Shown here piece by piece: positions 23,418 through 33,059 of a stretch of DNA of 34,474 nucleotides. The notes under the pieces are model-generated. The model ran no database searches and was not told the DNA's origin. It saw nothing but the letters and a program-made list of their open reading frames with translations. The DNA is from Gammaproteobacteria bacterium (lineage in GTDB: Bacteria > Pseudomonadota > Gammaproteobacteria > Legionellales > Legionellaceae): the NCBI GenBank assembly GCA_030147635.1, contig JASBUZ010000011.1, forward strand, positions 1-34,474, given 5' to 3'. Numbering within the stretch: the stretch's first letter is position 1; each line of letters opens with the position of its first letter. Made by a program: the position numbers and the translations under genes.

Positions 23418-26033
23418 ATGGTCGATTCTACACAAGAAGTCACACGCGTCAGCATCGAAGACGAAATTAAGCAATCCTACCTAGATTACGCGATGAGTGT
23501 CATCGTCGGGCGTGCTCTGCCTGACGCTCGGGATGGATTGAAGCCCGTTCACAGACGTGTTTTATTTGCTATGAATGAGCTTGGCAACGACTGGAATAAG
23601 CCTTACAAAAAATCTGCTCGTGTGGTCGGGGACGTTATCGGTAAATATCATCCACACGGTGATACGGCAGTTTATGATACTATTGTGCGTATGGCACAGC
23701 CTTTCTCGATGCGTTCCGTTTTGGTCGATGGGCAAGGGAACTTTGGTTCTATCGATGGCGATGCGCCAGCGGCGATGCGATATACCGAAGTGCGGATGTC
23801 AAAGCTTGCACATGCGCTTCTTGCTAATCTCGATGAAGATACGGTCGACTTTTCACCCAACTATGATGAAACCGAGTTTGCGCCGGTTGTTCTGCCCTCA
23901 CGTATTCCAAATTTGTTGATTAATGGTGCTTCAGGGATTGCGGTTGGGATGGCAACCAATATTCCGCCTCATAACCTCGCGGAGGTGATTAATGCATGTA
24001 TTGCGTTAATTGATTCACCTGAGCTGACCATTGATGAATTGATTGAAATTGTGCCGGGTCCAGATTTTCCAACAGCTGCCATTATTAATGGTCGTGCAGG
24101 GATTATTGAAGCGTATCGTACTGGGCGTGGTCGGATTTCTTTGCGTGCCCGCACCGATGTCGAAACCAATGAAAGCACTGGGCGTCAGTCACTGATTGTG
24201 AATGAGCTGCCTTATCAAGTGAATAAAGCACGTTTAATTGAGCGTATTGCAGAACTTGTACGAGACAAACGTATTGAGGGCATTTCAGGACTTCGCGATG
24301 AGTCTGATAAAGACGGTATGCGGATTGTGATTGAGCTGAAGCGCGGTGAAGTGCCAGAAGTTGTTTTGAACAATTTATATGCACATACCCCGATGCAAAA
24401 TGTATTCGGAATTAATATGGTGGCCCTGATCGATAATCAGCCCAAAACCTTAAACTTACTAGAAATTCTTGAATGCTTCCTGTCTCATCGCCGTGAAGTT
24501 GTCACCAGACGCTCCCTTTTCAGACTCAGAAAATCACGGGCTCGTGCTCATGTTTTAGAAGGTCTTGTGGTGGCACTGGCTAACATTGATGACATGATTG
24601 CACTCATTAAAGCTTCTGCAACACCTGCTGAAGCGAAAGAGGGATTAACAGCACGCTCTTGGGCGCCAGGTGCTATCCAGGCGATACTTGATAAAGTGGG
24701 TGATACTGCGTGTAGGCCGGAAGGCTTGGCCGAAGGGCTTGGTTTTGTGGACGGAGGCTACTTTTTATCGGCAGAACAAGCACAAGCGATTTTGGAGCTG
24801 CGCTTGCATCGTTTAACAGCACTTGAGCAAGATAAATTGCTGCAAGAGTTTGACCAGTTACTCGATGCAATTCAAGCATTGCTCGAGATTTTGAATTCGC
24901 CTGCACGTTTGATGGAAGTCATTCGTGAAGAGCTCTTAGAGATGAAAGAGCAGTTTGCAGATGAGCGTCGCACTGAAATTATGGCGTCTCAAAATGACTT
25001 AACCATTGAAGATTTAATTACTGAAGAGCAAGTGGTGGTGACTTTGTCTCACCAGGGTTATGTGAAATATCAGCCACTTTCTGCTTATCAGGCACAAAGA
25101 CGCGGTGGTAAAGGAAAAGCAGCCACTCATGTCAAAGAAGAAGACTTTGTGGAGCGGCTCGTGATTGCAAGTACGCATGATACGCTGCTTTGCTTTTCAA
25201 ACTATGGAAAATTGTATTGGATTAAAGCTTATCAGTTACCACTTGCAGGTCGCATTTCTCGTGGAAAACCGATTGTCAATGTCTTGCCATTGGCTGATGG
25301 TGAAGTGATTCACGCGATGTTGCCAGTACGTGAATATACCGTGGGTTATTTTGTGTTTATGGCCACTCAACGTGGCACGGTGAAAAAGGTGCCTCTCGAA
25401 GCATTTAGTCGCCCACGTAGCAACGGGATTATTGCGGTTGACTTATTAGATGGAGATCAGCTCATTGGTGTTGGGATTACCGATGGTGCTAAGCACATTA
25501 TGCTGTTCTCTGACGCTGGTAAAGTGATTCGCTTTGATGAAAACTTAATTCGTCCGATGGGTCGTACTGCTCGAGGTGTTCGTGGTATTCGCCTTGGTGA
25601 TAGCCAAGCAGTGATTTCTCTGGTGGTTGCTGAAGCTGAAGGTACTATCTTAACGGCAACAGAGTTTGGTTATGGTAAGCGAACCGCGGTCGATGAGTAT
25701 CGTGTGACCGGACGCGGTGGCCAAGGGGTGATTTCGATTCAGGTGAATGAGCGAAATGGCCGAGTCGTTCGAGCACTACAAGTGAATGAAGCTGATGAAG
25801 CAATGTTGATTACCACAAAAGGCACCTTAGTGCGCGTTCGTATGAATGAAATTTCAGTGATTGGTCGAAATACGCAAGGTGTCCGTCTGATGAATCTCTC
25901 CGATGGTGAGCAAGTTGTTGGTATGCAACGCATTGAAGAGCTTGAAGAAGACTTAGATGTCGAAGGTGTAGACGAAGCTGAATGCGAGGCAGGTGGCGAT
26001 ACAGATGCATCTGTTGTTGTGGATACGGAGTAA
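23418..26033 (+). CDS. gyrA: DNA gyrase subunit A
   Basis: 871 residues. The catalytic Tyr122 is in [10 protein letters not shown], with the same numbering as E. coli. The quinolone region reads [17 protein letters not shown], with Thr at 83 and Asp at 87. Thr83 is the natural residue in several gammaproteobacteria, so it is not evidence of resistance. The GyrA box QRRGGKG near the C-terminal pinwheel and an acidic tail are present. It introduces negative supercoils together with GyrB. It heads the conserved run gyrA-serC-aroA-cmk-rpsA. Confidence 0.97.
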   Translation: MVDSTQEVTRVSIEDEIKQSYLDYAMSVIVGRALPDARDGLKPVHRRVLFAMNELGNDWNKPYKKSARVVGDVIGKYHPHGDTAVYDTIVRMAQPFSMRSVLVDGQGNFGSIDGDAPAAMRYTEVRMSKLAHALLANLDEDTVDFSPNYDETEFAPVVLPSRIPNLLINGASGIAVGMATNIPPHNLAEVINACIALIDSPELTIDELIEIVPGPDFPTAAIINGRAGIIEAYRTGRGRISLRARTDVETNESTGRQSLIVNELPYQVNKARLIERIAELVRDKRIEGISGLRDESDKDGMRIVIELKRGEVPEVVLNNLYAHTPMQNVFGINMVALIDNQPKTLNLLEILECFLSHRREVVTRRSLFRLRKSRARAHVLEGLVVALANIDDMIALIKASATPAEAKEGLTARSWAPGAIQAILDKVGDTACRPEGLAEGLGFVDGGYFLSAEQAQAILELRLHRLTALEQDKLLQEFDQLLDAIQALLEILNSPARLMEVIREELLEMKEQFADERRTEIMASQNDLTIEDLITEEQVVVTLSHQGYVKYQPLSAYQAQRRGGKGKAATHVKEEDFVERLVIASTHDTLLCFSNYGKLYWIKAYQLPLAGRISRGKPIVNVLPLADGEVIHAMLPVREYTVGYFVFMATQRGTVKKVPLEAFSRPRSNGIIAVDLLDGDQLIGVGITDGAKHIMLFSDAGKVIRFDENLIRPMGRTARGVRGIRLGDSQAVISLVVAEAEGTILTATEFGYGKRTAVDEYRVTGRGGQGVISIQVNERNGRVVRALQVNEADEAMLITTKGTLVRVRMNEISVIGRNTQGVRLMNLSDGEQVVGMQRIEELEEDLDVEGVDEAECEAGGDTDASVVVDTE

Positions 26034-26036
26034 GAC

Positions 26037-27077
26037 ATGACGCGGGATGGCTTTTATTTTGGTGCGGGACCTGCCGCTCTGCCTGAAGCTATTTTGCGAG
26101 AAGCACAAAGCGAGCTACTGGATTGGCGGGGAAGCGGTTTATCGATTCTTGAAGTAGGTCACAGAACAGAAGTTTTCATGTCTCTTTTAAAAGAGGCTGA
26201 GGCAGATTTGCGAGATTTACTTCATATTCCAGACAACTACTGTGTGTTGTTTTTAGGGGGCGCTGCACGTACTCAATTTGCAATGGCGCCCATGAACCTG
26301 GTTTCGTCTGATAAATATCGAGCTGCTTATCTTTGTACGGGCCTTTGGTCTGAGATGGCTTTCAAAGAAGCGGCGCGCTTTTCTGATGCTTATCGATTGA
26401 CCGATAAAGGGATTCAAGATCAGACTGCGTATGCTTATTACACACCTAATGAAACGGTAGATGGGGTGCGCTGCTCAGATATCCCAGATGTTGGAGCTAC
26501 CCCGTTAGTAGCTGACATGACGTCATGTTTACTCAGTGAACCCCTTGATGTGTCTCGTTTTGGCGTGATTTTCGCGGGTGCGCAAAAAAATATTGGGCCT
26601 GCCGGCCTTACTGTGGTGATTATCCGAGAAGATTTGCTAGATATTGTTCCTAAACATACGCTTCCCTTGATGTTGGATTATCGAGTGCATGCAGAAAATT
26701 ATTCGTTGTATGCCACACCACCGGTGTTTCAGTGTGATATGGCGGCGAAAATGTTTCGTTGGGTGAAAGCCAAAGGGGGCGTTTCTGCCTTCTATGCAAT
26801 CAATCAAGAGAAAGCCTCAAAGCTGTATCAATATATTGATGCTTCACCACATTATGAGTGCTTGGTTGAGCCCGAAAGGCGCTCTCTTATGAATGTTTGT
26901 TTTTCTATGACAGATGTTTCCAAAGAAGCTGATTTTCTAAAAGCCGCAGAAGCACGCAGGCTGAAAGGTCTAAAAGGGCATCGGCTGAAAGGTGGTCTCC
27001 GGGCGAGTCTATATAATGCGATGCCGCTCGAAGGCGTGTTGGCATTGATCGCTTTTATGGATGAGTTTGTGCAGTGA
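26037..27077 (+). CDS. serC: Phosphoserine aminotransferase
   Basis: 346 residues, a fold-type I PLP enzyme. FGAGPAALPEAIL opens the protein, as in SerC. The PLP lysine is K184 in IFAGAQKNIGPAGLTVV. The substrate region HRTEVF and the C-terminal GLRASLYNAM are present. It makes phosphoserine for serine and PLP synthesis. It starts 3 bases after the gyrA stop, with GGAG upstream. The stop overlaps the aroA start (GTGA). Confidence 0.96.
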   Translation: MTRDGFYFGAGPAALPEAILREAQSELLDWRGSGLSILEVGHRTEVFMSLLKEAEADLRDLLHIPDNYCVLFLGGAARTQFAMAPMNLVSSDKYRAAYLCTGLWSEMAFKEAARFSDAYRLTDKGIQDQTAYAYYTPNETVDGVRCSDIPDVGATPLVADMTSCLLSEPLDVSRFGVIFAGAQKNIGPAGLTVVIIREDLLDIVPKHTLPLMLDYRVHAENYSLYATPPVFQCDMAAKMFRWVKAKGGVSAFYAINQEKASKLYQYIDASPHYECLVEPERRSLMNVCFSMTDVSKEADFLKAAEARRLKGLKGHRLKGGLRASLYNAMPLEGVLALIAFMDEFVQ

Positions 27078-28327
27078 TAAGCAGCACGCCCCTTACCCAT
27101 TCGATTCAAGGTGATATTACTTTACCCGGAGATAAGTCCATTTCCCACCGTGCTTTAATGCTTGGAGCAATTGCTGAAGGTGTTACTGAGATTACACATT
27201 GCCTACATTCAGAGGATACTCTTGCAACAGCACGTGCCTTGCGTCAAATGGGTGTGAAGATTGAAAACGCTCAAGACAAAACGCTTGTGTATGGGGTTGG
27301 ATTAAGGGGGCTTTCTGCGCCATGTGAGCCTATTGATTGTGGTAATTCAGGAACCAGTATACGCCTTTTGGCTGGGATTCTAGCTGGACAAGCGTTTGAT
27401 AGTGTTTTAATTGGAGATGAAAGCTTATCTCGTAGGCCAATGATGCGAATTATTGAGCCGCTAAAGTTGATGGGCGCTCAAATTGATTCGAAAGATGGCT
27501 ATGCGCCGCTTAATATTTCTGGAAATAATACTTTAAAAGCCATTCGCTATACCCCGTCTGTTGCAAGTGCTCAGGTGAAATCTTGTATTTTGCTTGCAGG
27601 TTTATATGCCTCAGGGCAAACAGAGGTGATTGAGCCTGTGATAACGCGCGACCATACCGAGCGCATGCTGCCATTTGAAGCGCGAGCACTTCAGGTGCCC
27701 GGTGATTTATCTTCAGCAGCTTTTTTTATGGTGCTTGCAAGTCTTGTGCCTGGCTCTCTGCTCATGATGCGAGGTGTTGGCGTCAATCCAACGCGTACCG
27801 GCGTGCTTGAAATTTTAAAAGCGATGGGCGCAAATCTTTGTTTACAGGACTCTTATGCTAATGGCTCTGAGCCTGTGGCAGACATCTGCGTGCGCTATGC
27901 ACCTTTGAAAGGCATTGATATTTCAAGTGACATGTTGGTGAAAGCGATTGATGAGTTTCCTATTTTAATGATTGCTGCATCACTCGCTCGTGGGACCACG
28001 CGTATTTTTGGGGTAGGTGAGTTGCGCCATAAAGAGAGTGATAGAGTGTCTGCGATGGTGCAAGGCCTGCAGGCTTTAGGGGTACAGGTTTTGGTGGAAC
28101 AAGAAGATGTTGTGATTGAAGGCGGGGCGTTACAAGGTGGTATGGTTGATGCTCTGCACGATCATCGTATTGCAATGGCGTTTTTGATTGCGGGTGCGCT
28201 TGCAAAGGCGCCGATACGCGTGTTAAATACAGCAGCTATTTCAACCTCATTTCCGGCATTTGTTGAGATGGCTAATCAATTAGGATGTCGTATGGAAGAA
28301 CAGGATACGAATGATGTTAGAGCGTAA
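27074..28327 (+). CDS. aroA: 3-phosphoshikimate 1-carboxyvinyltransferase (EPSP synthase)
   Basis: 417 residues from GTG 27074, coupled to serC by GTGA. LPGDKSISHRALMLG binds shikimate-3-phosphate and PEP. DCGNSGTSIRLLAG covers the glyphosate/PEP loop, here of the Gly-Asn-Ser-Gly-Thr-Ser form seen in Coxiella and Bacillus rather than the E. coli form. FGVGELRHKESDR is conserved. It catalyses the sixth step of the shikimate pathway. It overlaps cmk by 17 bases. Confidence 0.96.
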   Translation: MISSTPLTHSIQGDITLPGDKSISHRALMLGAIAEGVTEITHCLHSEDTLATARALRQMGVKIENAQDKTLVYGVGLRGLSAPCEPIDCGNSGTSIRLLAGILAGQAFDSVLIGDESLSRRPMMRIIEPLKLMGAQIDSKDGYAPLNISGNNTLKAIRYTPSVASAQVKSCILLAGLYASGQTEVIEPVITRDHTERMLPFEARALQVPGDLSSAAFFMVLASLVPGSLLMMRGVGVNPTRTGVLEILKAMGANLCLQDSYANGSEPVADICVRYAPLKGIDISSDMLVKAIDEFPILMIAASLARGTTRIFGVGELRHKESDRVSAMVQGLQALGVQVLVEQEDVVIEGGALQGGMVDALHDHRIAMAFLIAGALAKAPIRVLNTAAISTSFPAFVEMANQLGCRMEEQDTNDVRA

Positions 28328-29003
28328 TACACAAATTCCCGTGATTACATTAGACGGTCCAAGTGGGACTGGTAAAGGTACGTTATGTCATCGATTAGCT
28401 GCCCACCTGGGGTGGCACCTCTTAGATAGTGGCGTTTTATACCGGGCACTTGGTTTTTTAGCCGACAAGTATCAAATTCCATTAGACGCGAAAGCGCAGT
28501 TAGTCGAGTTTGCTGAGCATTTACCGATAGAGTTTTCTGGTGAGCAAGTGCTTTTAGAGGGAGAGGTTGTTGGCCATGCTCTTCGAACAGAGGCCTGTGG
28601 TGCTCGCGCCTCGGAGCTTGCTGCAAGACCCGAAATTCGCGCAGCACTGCTTGAGCGTCAGCGTGAATTTGCGGTGTTGCCAGGGCTCGTCACCGATGGC
28701 CGCGACATGGGAACGGTCGTTTTTCCCGAGGCTACCTTAAAGATTTATTTGGATGCGAGTTCAGAGGAGCGGGCGAGTAGGCGATATTTACAGTTGAAGA
28801 ATAGTGGAAAAAATGTTAGTCTCGCGCAGGTCGTTGATGAGTTGACTAAACGGGATGCAAGAGATATGGCGCGGGAGCATGCGCCATTGCAGGCAGCAGT
28901 AGACGCAATCACGGTTGATACAACTCATTTAACGGTTGATGAGGTGTTTGAGTGTCTCTTAAAGCTTGTTGATGAGAAGGGATTAGTGGGGGAAGGTGAG
29001 TAG
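28311..29003 (+). CDS. cmk: Cytidylate kinase
   Basis: 230 residues. P-loop GPSGTGKGT at the N-terminus, LDSGVLYRAL, then VTDGRDMGTVVFPEA and a KRDARDMAREHAP block, typical of bacterial CMP kinase with its nucleoside-binding insert. It phosphorylates CMP and dCMP. ATG codons at 28311 and 28314 are both possible. An AGGA site lies upstream, inside aroA. It is followed by rpsA after 39 bases, as in most gammaproteobacteria. Confidence 0.96.
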   Translation: MMLERNTQIPVITLDGPSGTGKGTLCHRLAAHLGWHLLDSGVLYRALGFLADKYQIPLDAKAQLVEFAEHLPIEFSGEQVLLEGEVVGHALRTEACGARASELAARPEIRAALLERQREFAVLPGLVTDGRDMGTVVFPEATLKIYLDASSEERASRRYLQLKNSGKNVSLAQVVDELTKRDARDMAREHAPLQAAVDAITVDTTHLTVDEVFECLLKLVDEKGLVGEGE

Positions 29004-29042
29004 TTAGCACGTTCCGTAATTTTATTTATTGAGTTTGATAAC

Positions 29043-30728
29043 ATGACCGAGAGTTTTAAAGATTTATTTGAAGAAAGTATGCAAGGAACCCAGTTTTATC
29101 CTGGGGCCATTATAGAGGCGACAGTCATCAGTGTTGATGACGATTTTGTGACGCTAAATGCAGGATTAAAGTCTGAAGGCGTTATTTCAATTGACGAATT
29201 TAAAGATAAAGATGGTCAAGTCGAAGTCGCTGTTGGTGATGAGGTTGAAGTTGCATTAGACTCTGTTGAAGATGGTCATGGTGAAACCCTACTTTCTCGT
29301 GAAAAAGCAAAACGTCAAGAAGCTTGGCGAAAACTCTCAAAGTCTTACGAAAACAACGAAACAGTGATTGGTTTGATTTCTGGCAAAGTCAAAGGTGGCT
29401 TTACGGTCGAAATCGGCTCTATCCGTGCATTCTTACCTGGTTCTTTGGTCGATGTAAGACCAGTTCGAGATCCTTCTTACTTAGAAGGCAAAGAGCTTGA
29501 GTTCAAAGTGATTAAGATGGACTTGAAGCGTAACAACATTGTCGTTTCTCGACGTGCAGTGGTTGAAGAAGAGAACAGTGCTGACCGACAAGCACTTCTT
29601 GACTCATTACACGATGGTCAAGTGCTTGATGGTGTTGTTAAGAACTTAACAGACTACGGTGCGTTTATTGACTTAGGTGGCGTAGACGGTCTGCTACATA
29701 TTACTGATATTTCTTGGAAGCGTGTGAAGCATCCAAGCGAAGTATTAAGCGTTGCACAAGATGTTAAAGTGAAAGTATTGAGCTTCGATAGCGAGCGTAA
29801 CCGTGTTTCTTTAGGAATGAAGCAGTTGGGTAACGATCCTTGGGTTGATTTGGTTGAGCGTTATCCTGTTGGCACAAGACTTGAAGGTAAAGTCACAAAT
29901 ATCACTGACTACGGTTGCTTCGTTGAAATCGAAGAAGGGGTTGAAGGATTGGTTCACATGTCTGAAATGGACTGGACCAACAAAAACATTCACCCAAGCA
30001 AAGTCGTTTCTGTTGGTGAAGAGGTTGCGGTGATTGTCCTTGAAATTGATCAAGACCGTCGTCGTATTTCTCTCGGTATGAAGCAATGCCAAAACAACCC
30101 ATGGCAAACATTTGCTGAAAGCCAGAGTAAAGGGCAAAAAATTACCGGAAAAATTCGCTCTATTACAGACTTTGGTATCTTCATTGGCTTAGATGGTGAT
30201 ATCGACGGTTTGGTTCACTTATCTGATATTTCTTGGACTGTGCCAGGTGAAGAAGCGGTTAAAGAATTTAAGAAAGGCCAAGAGCTTGAAGCTGTTATTT
30301 TGGCGATTGATCCAGAGCGTGAGCGTATCTCTTTAGGCTTGAAGCAACTCGAAGGCGATAATTTCACCAGCTACGTGGATGAATTTGGTAAAGGCAGCGT
30401 TGTTTCTGGAAAAGTGACAGAAGTTGATGCTAAAGTAGCGACTGTCGAGTTGTCTGCTGACGTATTCGGTACCATTCGTGCAAGCGAGTTGTCTGAAGAG
30501 AAAGTTGCTGACGCATCAGCTGTTGTGAGTGTTGGTGATGACGTTGAAGCAAAAATTATCAACGTTGATAGAAAAAATAGAGCCATCGCATTGTCTGTGA
30601 AGGCAAAAGATGCAGAAGACCAAGCTGAAGCGATTAAGAAATACTCGAAGACAGCTGAAGTCTCAACAACAACACTCGGTGATTTGCTGAAAGAAAAAAT
30701 GGCAAATAACGGCAAAGACGATGAGTAA
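29043..30728 (+). CDS. rpsA: 30S ribosomal protein S1
   Basis: 561 residues with six S1 (OB-fold) repeats at about 21-87, 105-171, 192-260, 277-347, 364-434 and 451-520. The repeats carry the typical [21 protein letters not shown], and later versions of it. The first two bind the ribosome, the others mRNA. The ribosome site is weak (GAG), common for rpsA, which is autoregulated. A strong terminator follows. ihfB, often next, is absent. Confidence 0.97.
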   Translation: MTESFKDLFEESMQGTQFYPGAIIEATVISVDDDFVTLNAGLKSEGVISIDEFKDKDGQVEVAVGDEVEVALDSVEDGHGETLLSREKAKRQEAWRKLSKSYENNETVIGLISGKVKGGFTVEIGSIRAFLPGSLVDVRPVRDPSYLEGKELEFKVIKMDLKRNNIVVSRRAVVEEENSADRQALLDSLHDGQVLDGVVKNLTDYGAFIDLGGVDGLLHITDISWKRVKHPSEVLSVAQDVKVKVLSFDSERNRVSLGMKQLGNDPWVDLVERYPVGTRLEGKVTNITDYGCFVEIEEGVEGLVHMSEMDWTNKNIHPSKVVSVGEEVAVIVLEIDQDRRRISLGMKQCQNNPWQTFAESQSKGQKITGKIRSITDFGIFIGLDGDIDGLVHLSDISWTVPGEEAVKEFKKGQELEAVILAIDPERERISLGLKQLEGDNFTSYVDEFGKGSVVSGKVTEVDAKVATVELSADVFGTIRASELSEEKVADASAVVSVGDDVEAKIINVDRKNRAIALSVKAKDAEDQAEAIKKYSKTAEVSTTTLGDLLKEKMANNGKDDE

Positions 30729-30755
30729 ACTTTGATGCTCATGAGTGTTTAGTTT

Positions 30756-30787
30756 AAAAAGCGTAGTTTTTACTACGCTTTTTTTTT
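30756..30787 (+). terminator. Rho-independent terminator after rpsA
   Basis: AAAAAGCGTAGT pairs with ACTACGCTTTTT around TTTT, followed by more T. It closes the rpsA transcript, so lapA begins a new unit or depends on partial read-through. Confidence 0.92.
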
Positions 30788-30806
30788 ATTAAAAAGGATA
30801 AATCAA

Positions 30807-31091
30807 ATGCGTTTGATTAGTGTGATATTTTATCTGTGTTTAATGTTGTTTGGGGTGAGCTTTGCCGCTTTAAATGCAGGCCCTGTTACATTAAACTTGT
30901 ACTTTAAAACGCTCGGCATGCCCATTTCGGTATTATGTATTACCGCATTTGCATTGGGCGTTTTGATTGGAATTATGATTTTCTTGGGCCGTTATTTGGG
31001 TTTGAAGTCGAAATATCGAAAAGCCAAACACCAATTGCAGGTTACGGAGCGAGAAATTAAAAATTTAAGAGAAATTCCTCTGAAAGATTAA
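30807..31091 (+). CDS. lapA: Lipopolysaccharide assembly protein LapA (DUF1049)
   Basis: 94 residues. Two membrane helices near 4-22 and 40-62 (VLCITAFALGVLIGIMIFLG) flank NAGPVTLNLYF, the typical DUF1049 core. The tail is charged and helical (KSKYRKAKHQLQVTEREI). LapA with LapB adjusts LPS output by controlling LpxC degradation through FtsH. AAGGA precedes the ATG. lapB follows after 29 bases. Confidence 0.9.
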   Translation: MRLISVIFYLCLMLFGVSFAALNAGPVTLNLYFKTLGMPISVLCITAFALGVLIGIMIFLGRYLGLKSKYRKAKHQLQVTEREIKNLREIPLKD

Positions 31092-31120
31092 CACCTGAAA
31101 ATGCGAACGGAGCGCTTACT

Positions 31121-32290
31121 ATGATTCACCTGTGGCCCATGCTTCTTCCTGCTGCAGCCTATTCTGGCTGGTGGGTTGCTCGGCGCAACTATAAGGTGAA
31201 AGAGTTAGACGATAGCAATCATCTGTCACGTGAATACGTGGTTGGTTTGAACTATCTTTTGAATGAGCAGCCAGACAAAGCAGTTGATATTTTTATTAAG
31301 CTTTTAGAAGTCGATAGCGACACGGTTGAAACACACTTAGCACTTGGGAGCTTGTTTCGCCGCCGCGGGGAAGTCGATCGCGCCATTCGTATTCATCAAA
31401 ACCTTATTGCAAGACCACAGCTTCGCGTGATGCAGCGTAAGCAAGCTTTAATGGCTTTGGCTGAAGACTATATGAGCGCTGGGGTGTTTGATAGGGCTGA
31501 GCGTATTTTTATTGAAGTGGTGGAAATGGGCGGAACGCCCGATGCCAGTAGCCTCAGAGGTTTGCTTGTAATTTATCAGCGAGAAAAGGCATGGGAGAAA
31601 GCGCTCGATATTTTGAAGAAGCTTGAGCTTGTGACTGGTAACAATATGGTGGCTGAAGCGGGCCATTATTATTGTGAAATGGCTGAAAAAGCACGACTCG
31701 AAGGCGCTCAAGATACCGCTTATAACCTGGTGAAACAAGCGCTACTCGTCGATAAGCACTCTGTTCGTGCAAGCTTACTACTTGCCGATATGGAAATGCA
31801 GCAAGGGCGTTATAAACAAGCCATTCGTTCGTTGAAGCGAGTGTTAACGCAAGATGCAGACTTTTTCACAGAAGTGATTGAGCCTCTCATTAAAGCTTCA
31901 ACTGAGTTGAACAGTATGGATGAGTGTGCGAGTTATTTAGAGAATATTTTACCAGAGCACCCATACTCATCAGTTATTTTTGCAATTGGCGCGTATCTCA
32001 GAGAAGAAGAAAGCTTAGATGTCGCTATTGATTTTGTATCGGTTCAATTGAGCCGTTATCCATCGATTCGAGGCTTAAATCAGCTAATTCAATGGCACCT
32101 TGAATCGGTGCATGGCATTGTGCGCGATAAATTACAGATGCTGTATAACATCACCAGTAAGTTCTTAGATAATAAGCCGATTTATCGTTGTGGCCACTGT
32201 GGGTATGCCGGTAAGCTATTGCATTGGCTGTGTCCAAGCTGCCAGCAGTGGGGACGTACTAAGCCAATTCATGGTTTAGAAGGGGATTAA
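31121..32290 (+). CDS. lapB: Lipopolysaccharide assembly protein LapB (YciM)
   Basis: 389 residues. An N-terminal membrane anchor ([17 protein letters not shown]) is followed by RRNY and a series of TPR repeats (about 45-330). The C-terminus is a rubredoxin-like metal site with CGHC and CPSC (about 357-377). It is an inner-membrane adaptor that brings LpxC to FtsH. Both metal Cys pairs are intact. lapA-lapB-pyrF matches the E. coli order yciS-yciM-pyrF. Confidence 0.95.
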   Translation: MIHLWPMLLPAAAYSGWWVARRNYKVKELDDSNHLSREYVVGLNYLLNEQPDKAVDIFIKLLEVDSDTVETHLALGSLFRRRGEVDRAIRIHQNLIARPQLRVMQRKQALMALAEDYMSAGVFDRAERIFIEVVEMGGTPDASSLRGLLVIYQREKAWEKALDILKKLELVTGNNMVAEAGHYYCEMAEKARLEGAQDTAYNLVKQALLVDKHSVRASLLLADMEMQQGRYKQAIRSLKRVLTQDADFFTEVIEPLIKASTELNSMDECASYLENILPEHPYSSVIFAIGAYLREEESLDVAIDFVSVQLSRYPSIRGLNQLIQWHLESVHGIVRDKLQMLYNITSKFLDNKPIYRCGHCGYAGKLLHWLCPSCQQWGRTKPIHGLEGD

Positions 32291-32295
32291 GTGGT

Positions 32296-32949
32296 ATGCA
32301 AGTCATTGTTGCACTCGACATGGAAAGCCAAGAAAAAGCATTGGCTTTTGCTGATAGCTGTTCACCTGATTTATGTATTTTAAAAGTGGGCTTAGAGGCC
32401 TTTACCAGTTTTGGCCCCTCATTTGTCGAAGCATTGATGGCAAAAGGCTTTCGTATTTTTCTAGACTTAAAATTCTATGATATTCCAAATACAGTCGCCA
32501 AAGCCTGTAAGGCTGCAGCACGTTTGGGTGTTTGGATGATAAACGTGCATGCTTCGGGGGGGCTTGAGATGATGCGTGCAGCGCGCACTGCTTTGGATGA
32601 GTTTGGAGATACAAGACCGCATCTTATTGCAGTGACTATCCTCACAAGCTTTGAAGCCTCTCCTCAGGAAGTTGTTGATTTAGCAAAACTTGCAAAACAG
32701 GCTGGGCTCGATGGTGTCGTGTGCTCAGCCCTCGAAGTGCCAAGCCTGAAAGCTGCCTGCGGTAATGATTTTTTAACCGTCACGCCAGGTATTCGTCTGC
32801 AAGAAGATACAAGTGACGATCAAAAGCGGGTGGTGACACCATTCAAAGCACGAGAGCTTGGTAGTGACTATGCAGTGATTGGTCGCTCTATTACTCGCGC
32901 AGAGAGCCCTACTGAAGTGTTGCAGTCTATTGTATTGAATGTTTCTTAA
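32296..32949 (+). CDS. pyrF: Orotidine 5'-phosphate decarboxylase
   Basis: 217 residues, group with short enzymes. The catalytic array [11 protein letters not shown] gives D57, K59 and D62. VIVALDM at the start and TPGIR near residue 160 bind UMP. It is the last step of UMP synthesis. It begins 5 bases after lapB and ends 110 bases before a transposase start. It is apparently intact. Confidence 0.96.
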   Translation: MQVIVALDMESQEKALAFADSCSPDLCILKVGLEAFTSFGPSFVEALMAKGFRIFLDLKFYDIPNTVAKACKAAARLGVWMINVHASGGLEMMRAARTALDEFGDTRPHLIAVTILTSFEASPQEVVDLAKLAKQAGLDGVVCSALEVPSLKAACGNDFLTVTPGIRLQEDTSDDQKRVVTPFKARELGSDYAVIGRSITRAESPTEVLQSIVLNVS

Positions 32950-33027
32950 TCTAACTTCTTACTACGTGCCCCGCTTTATGCCTGAATCTTCTACACATCT
33001 TGCATATGCATTAAAGGCATGATCAAA

Positions 33028-33055
33028 TTGCACTTCAAATAAATTTGAAGTGCAA
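33028..33055 (+). promoter_or_regulatory. Perfect 13-base hairpin before an IS4-family transposase start
   Basis: TTGCACTTCAAAT (33028-33040) and ATTTGAAGTGCAA (33043-33055) are exact complements with only 2 bases between. The hairpin ends 4 bases before ATG 33060. The only SD-like bases (GAAG) lie in the second arm, so a read-through transcript would hide the start. The IS end itself cannot be placed because the other end is outside the window. Confidence 0.6.
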
Positions 33056-33059
33056 CTAT

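Noticed and set aside
23640-23700. GyrA Thr83 as a quinolone-resistance mutation
   Set aside because: Thr is the normal residue at this position in several gammaproteobacteria. Asp87 is unchanged.
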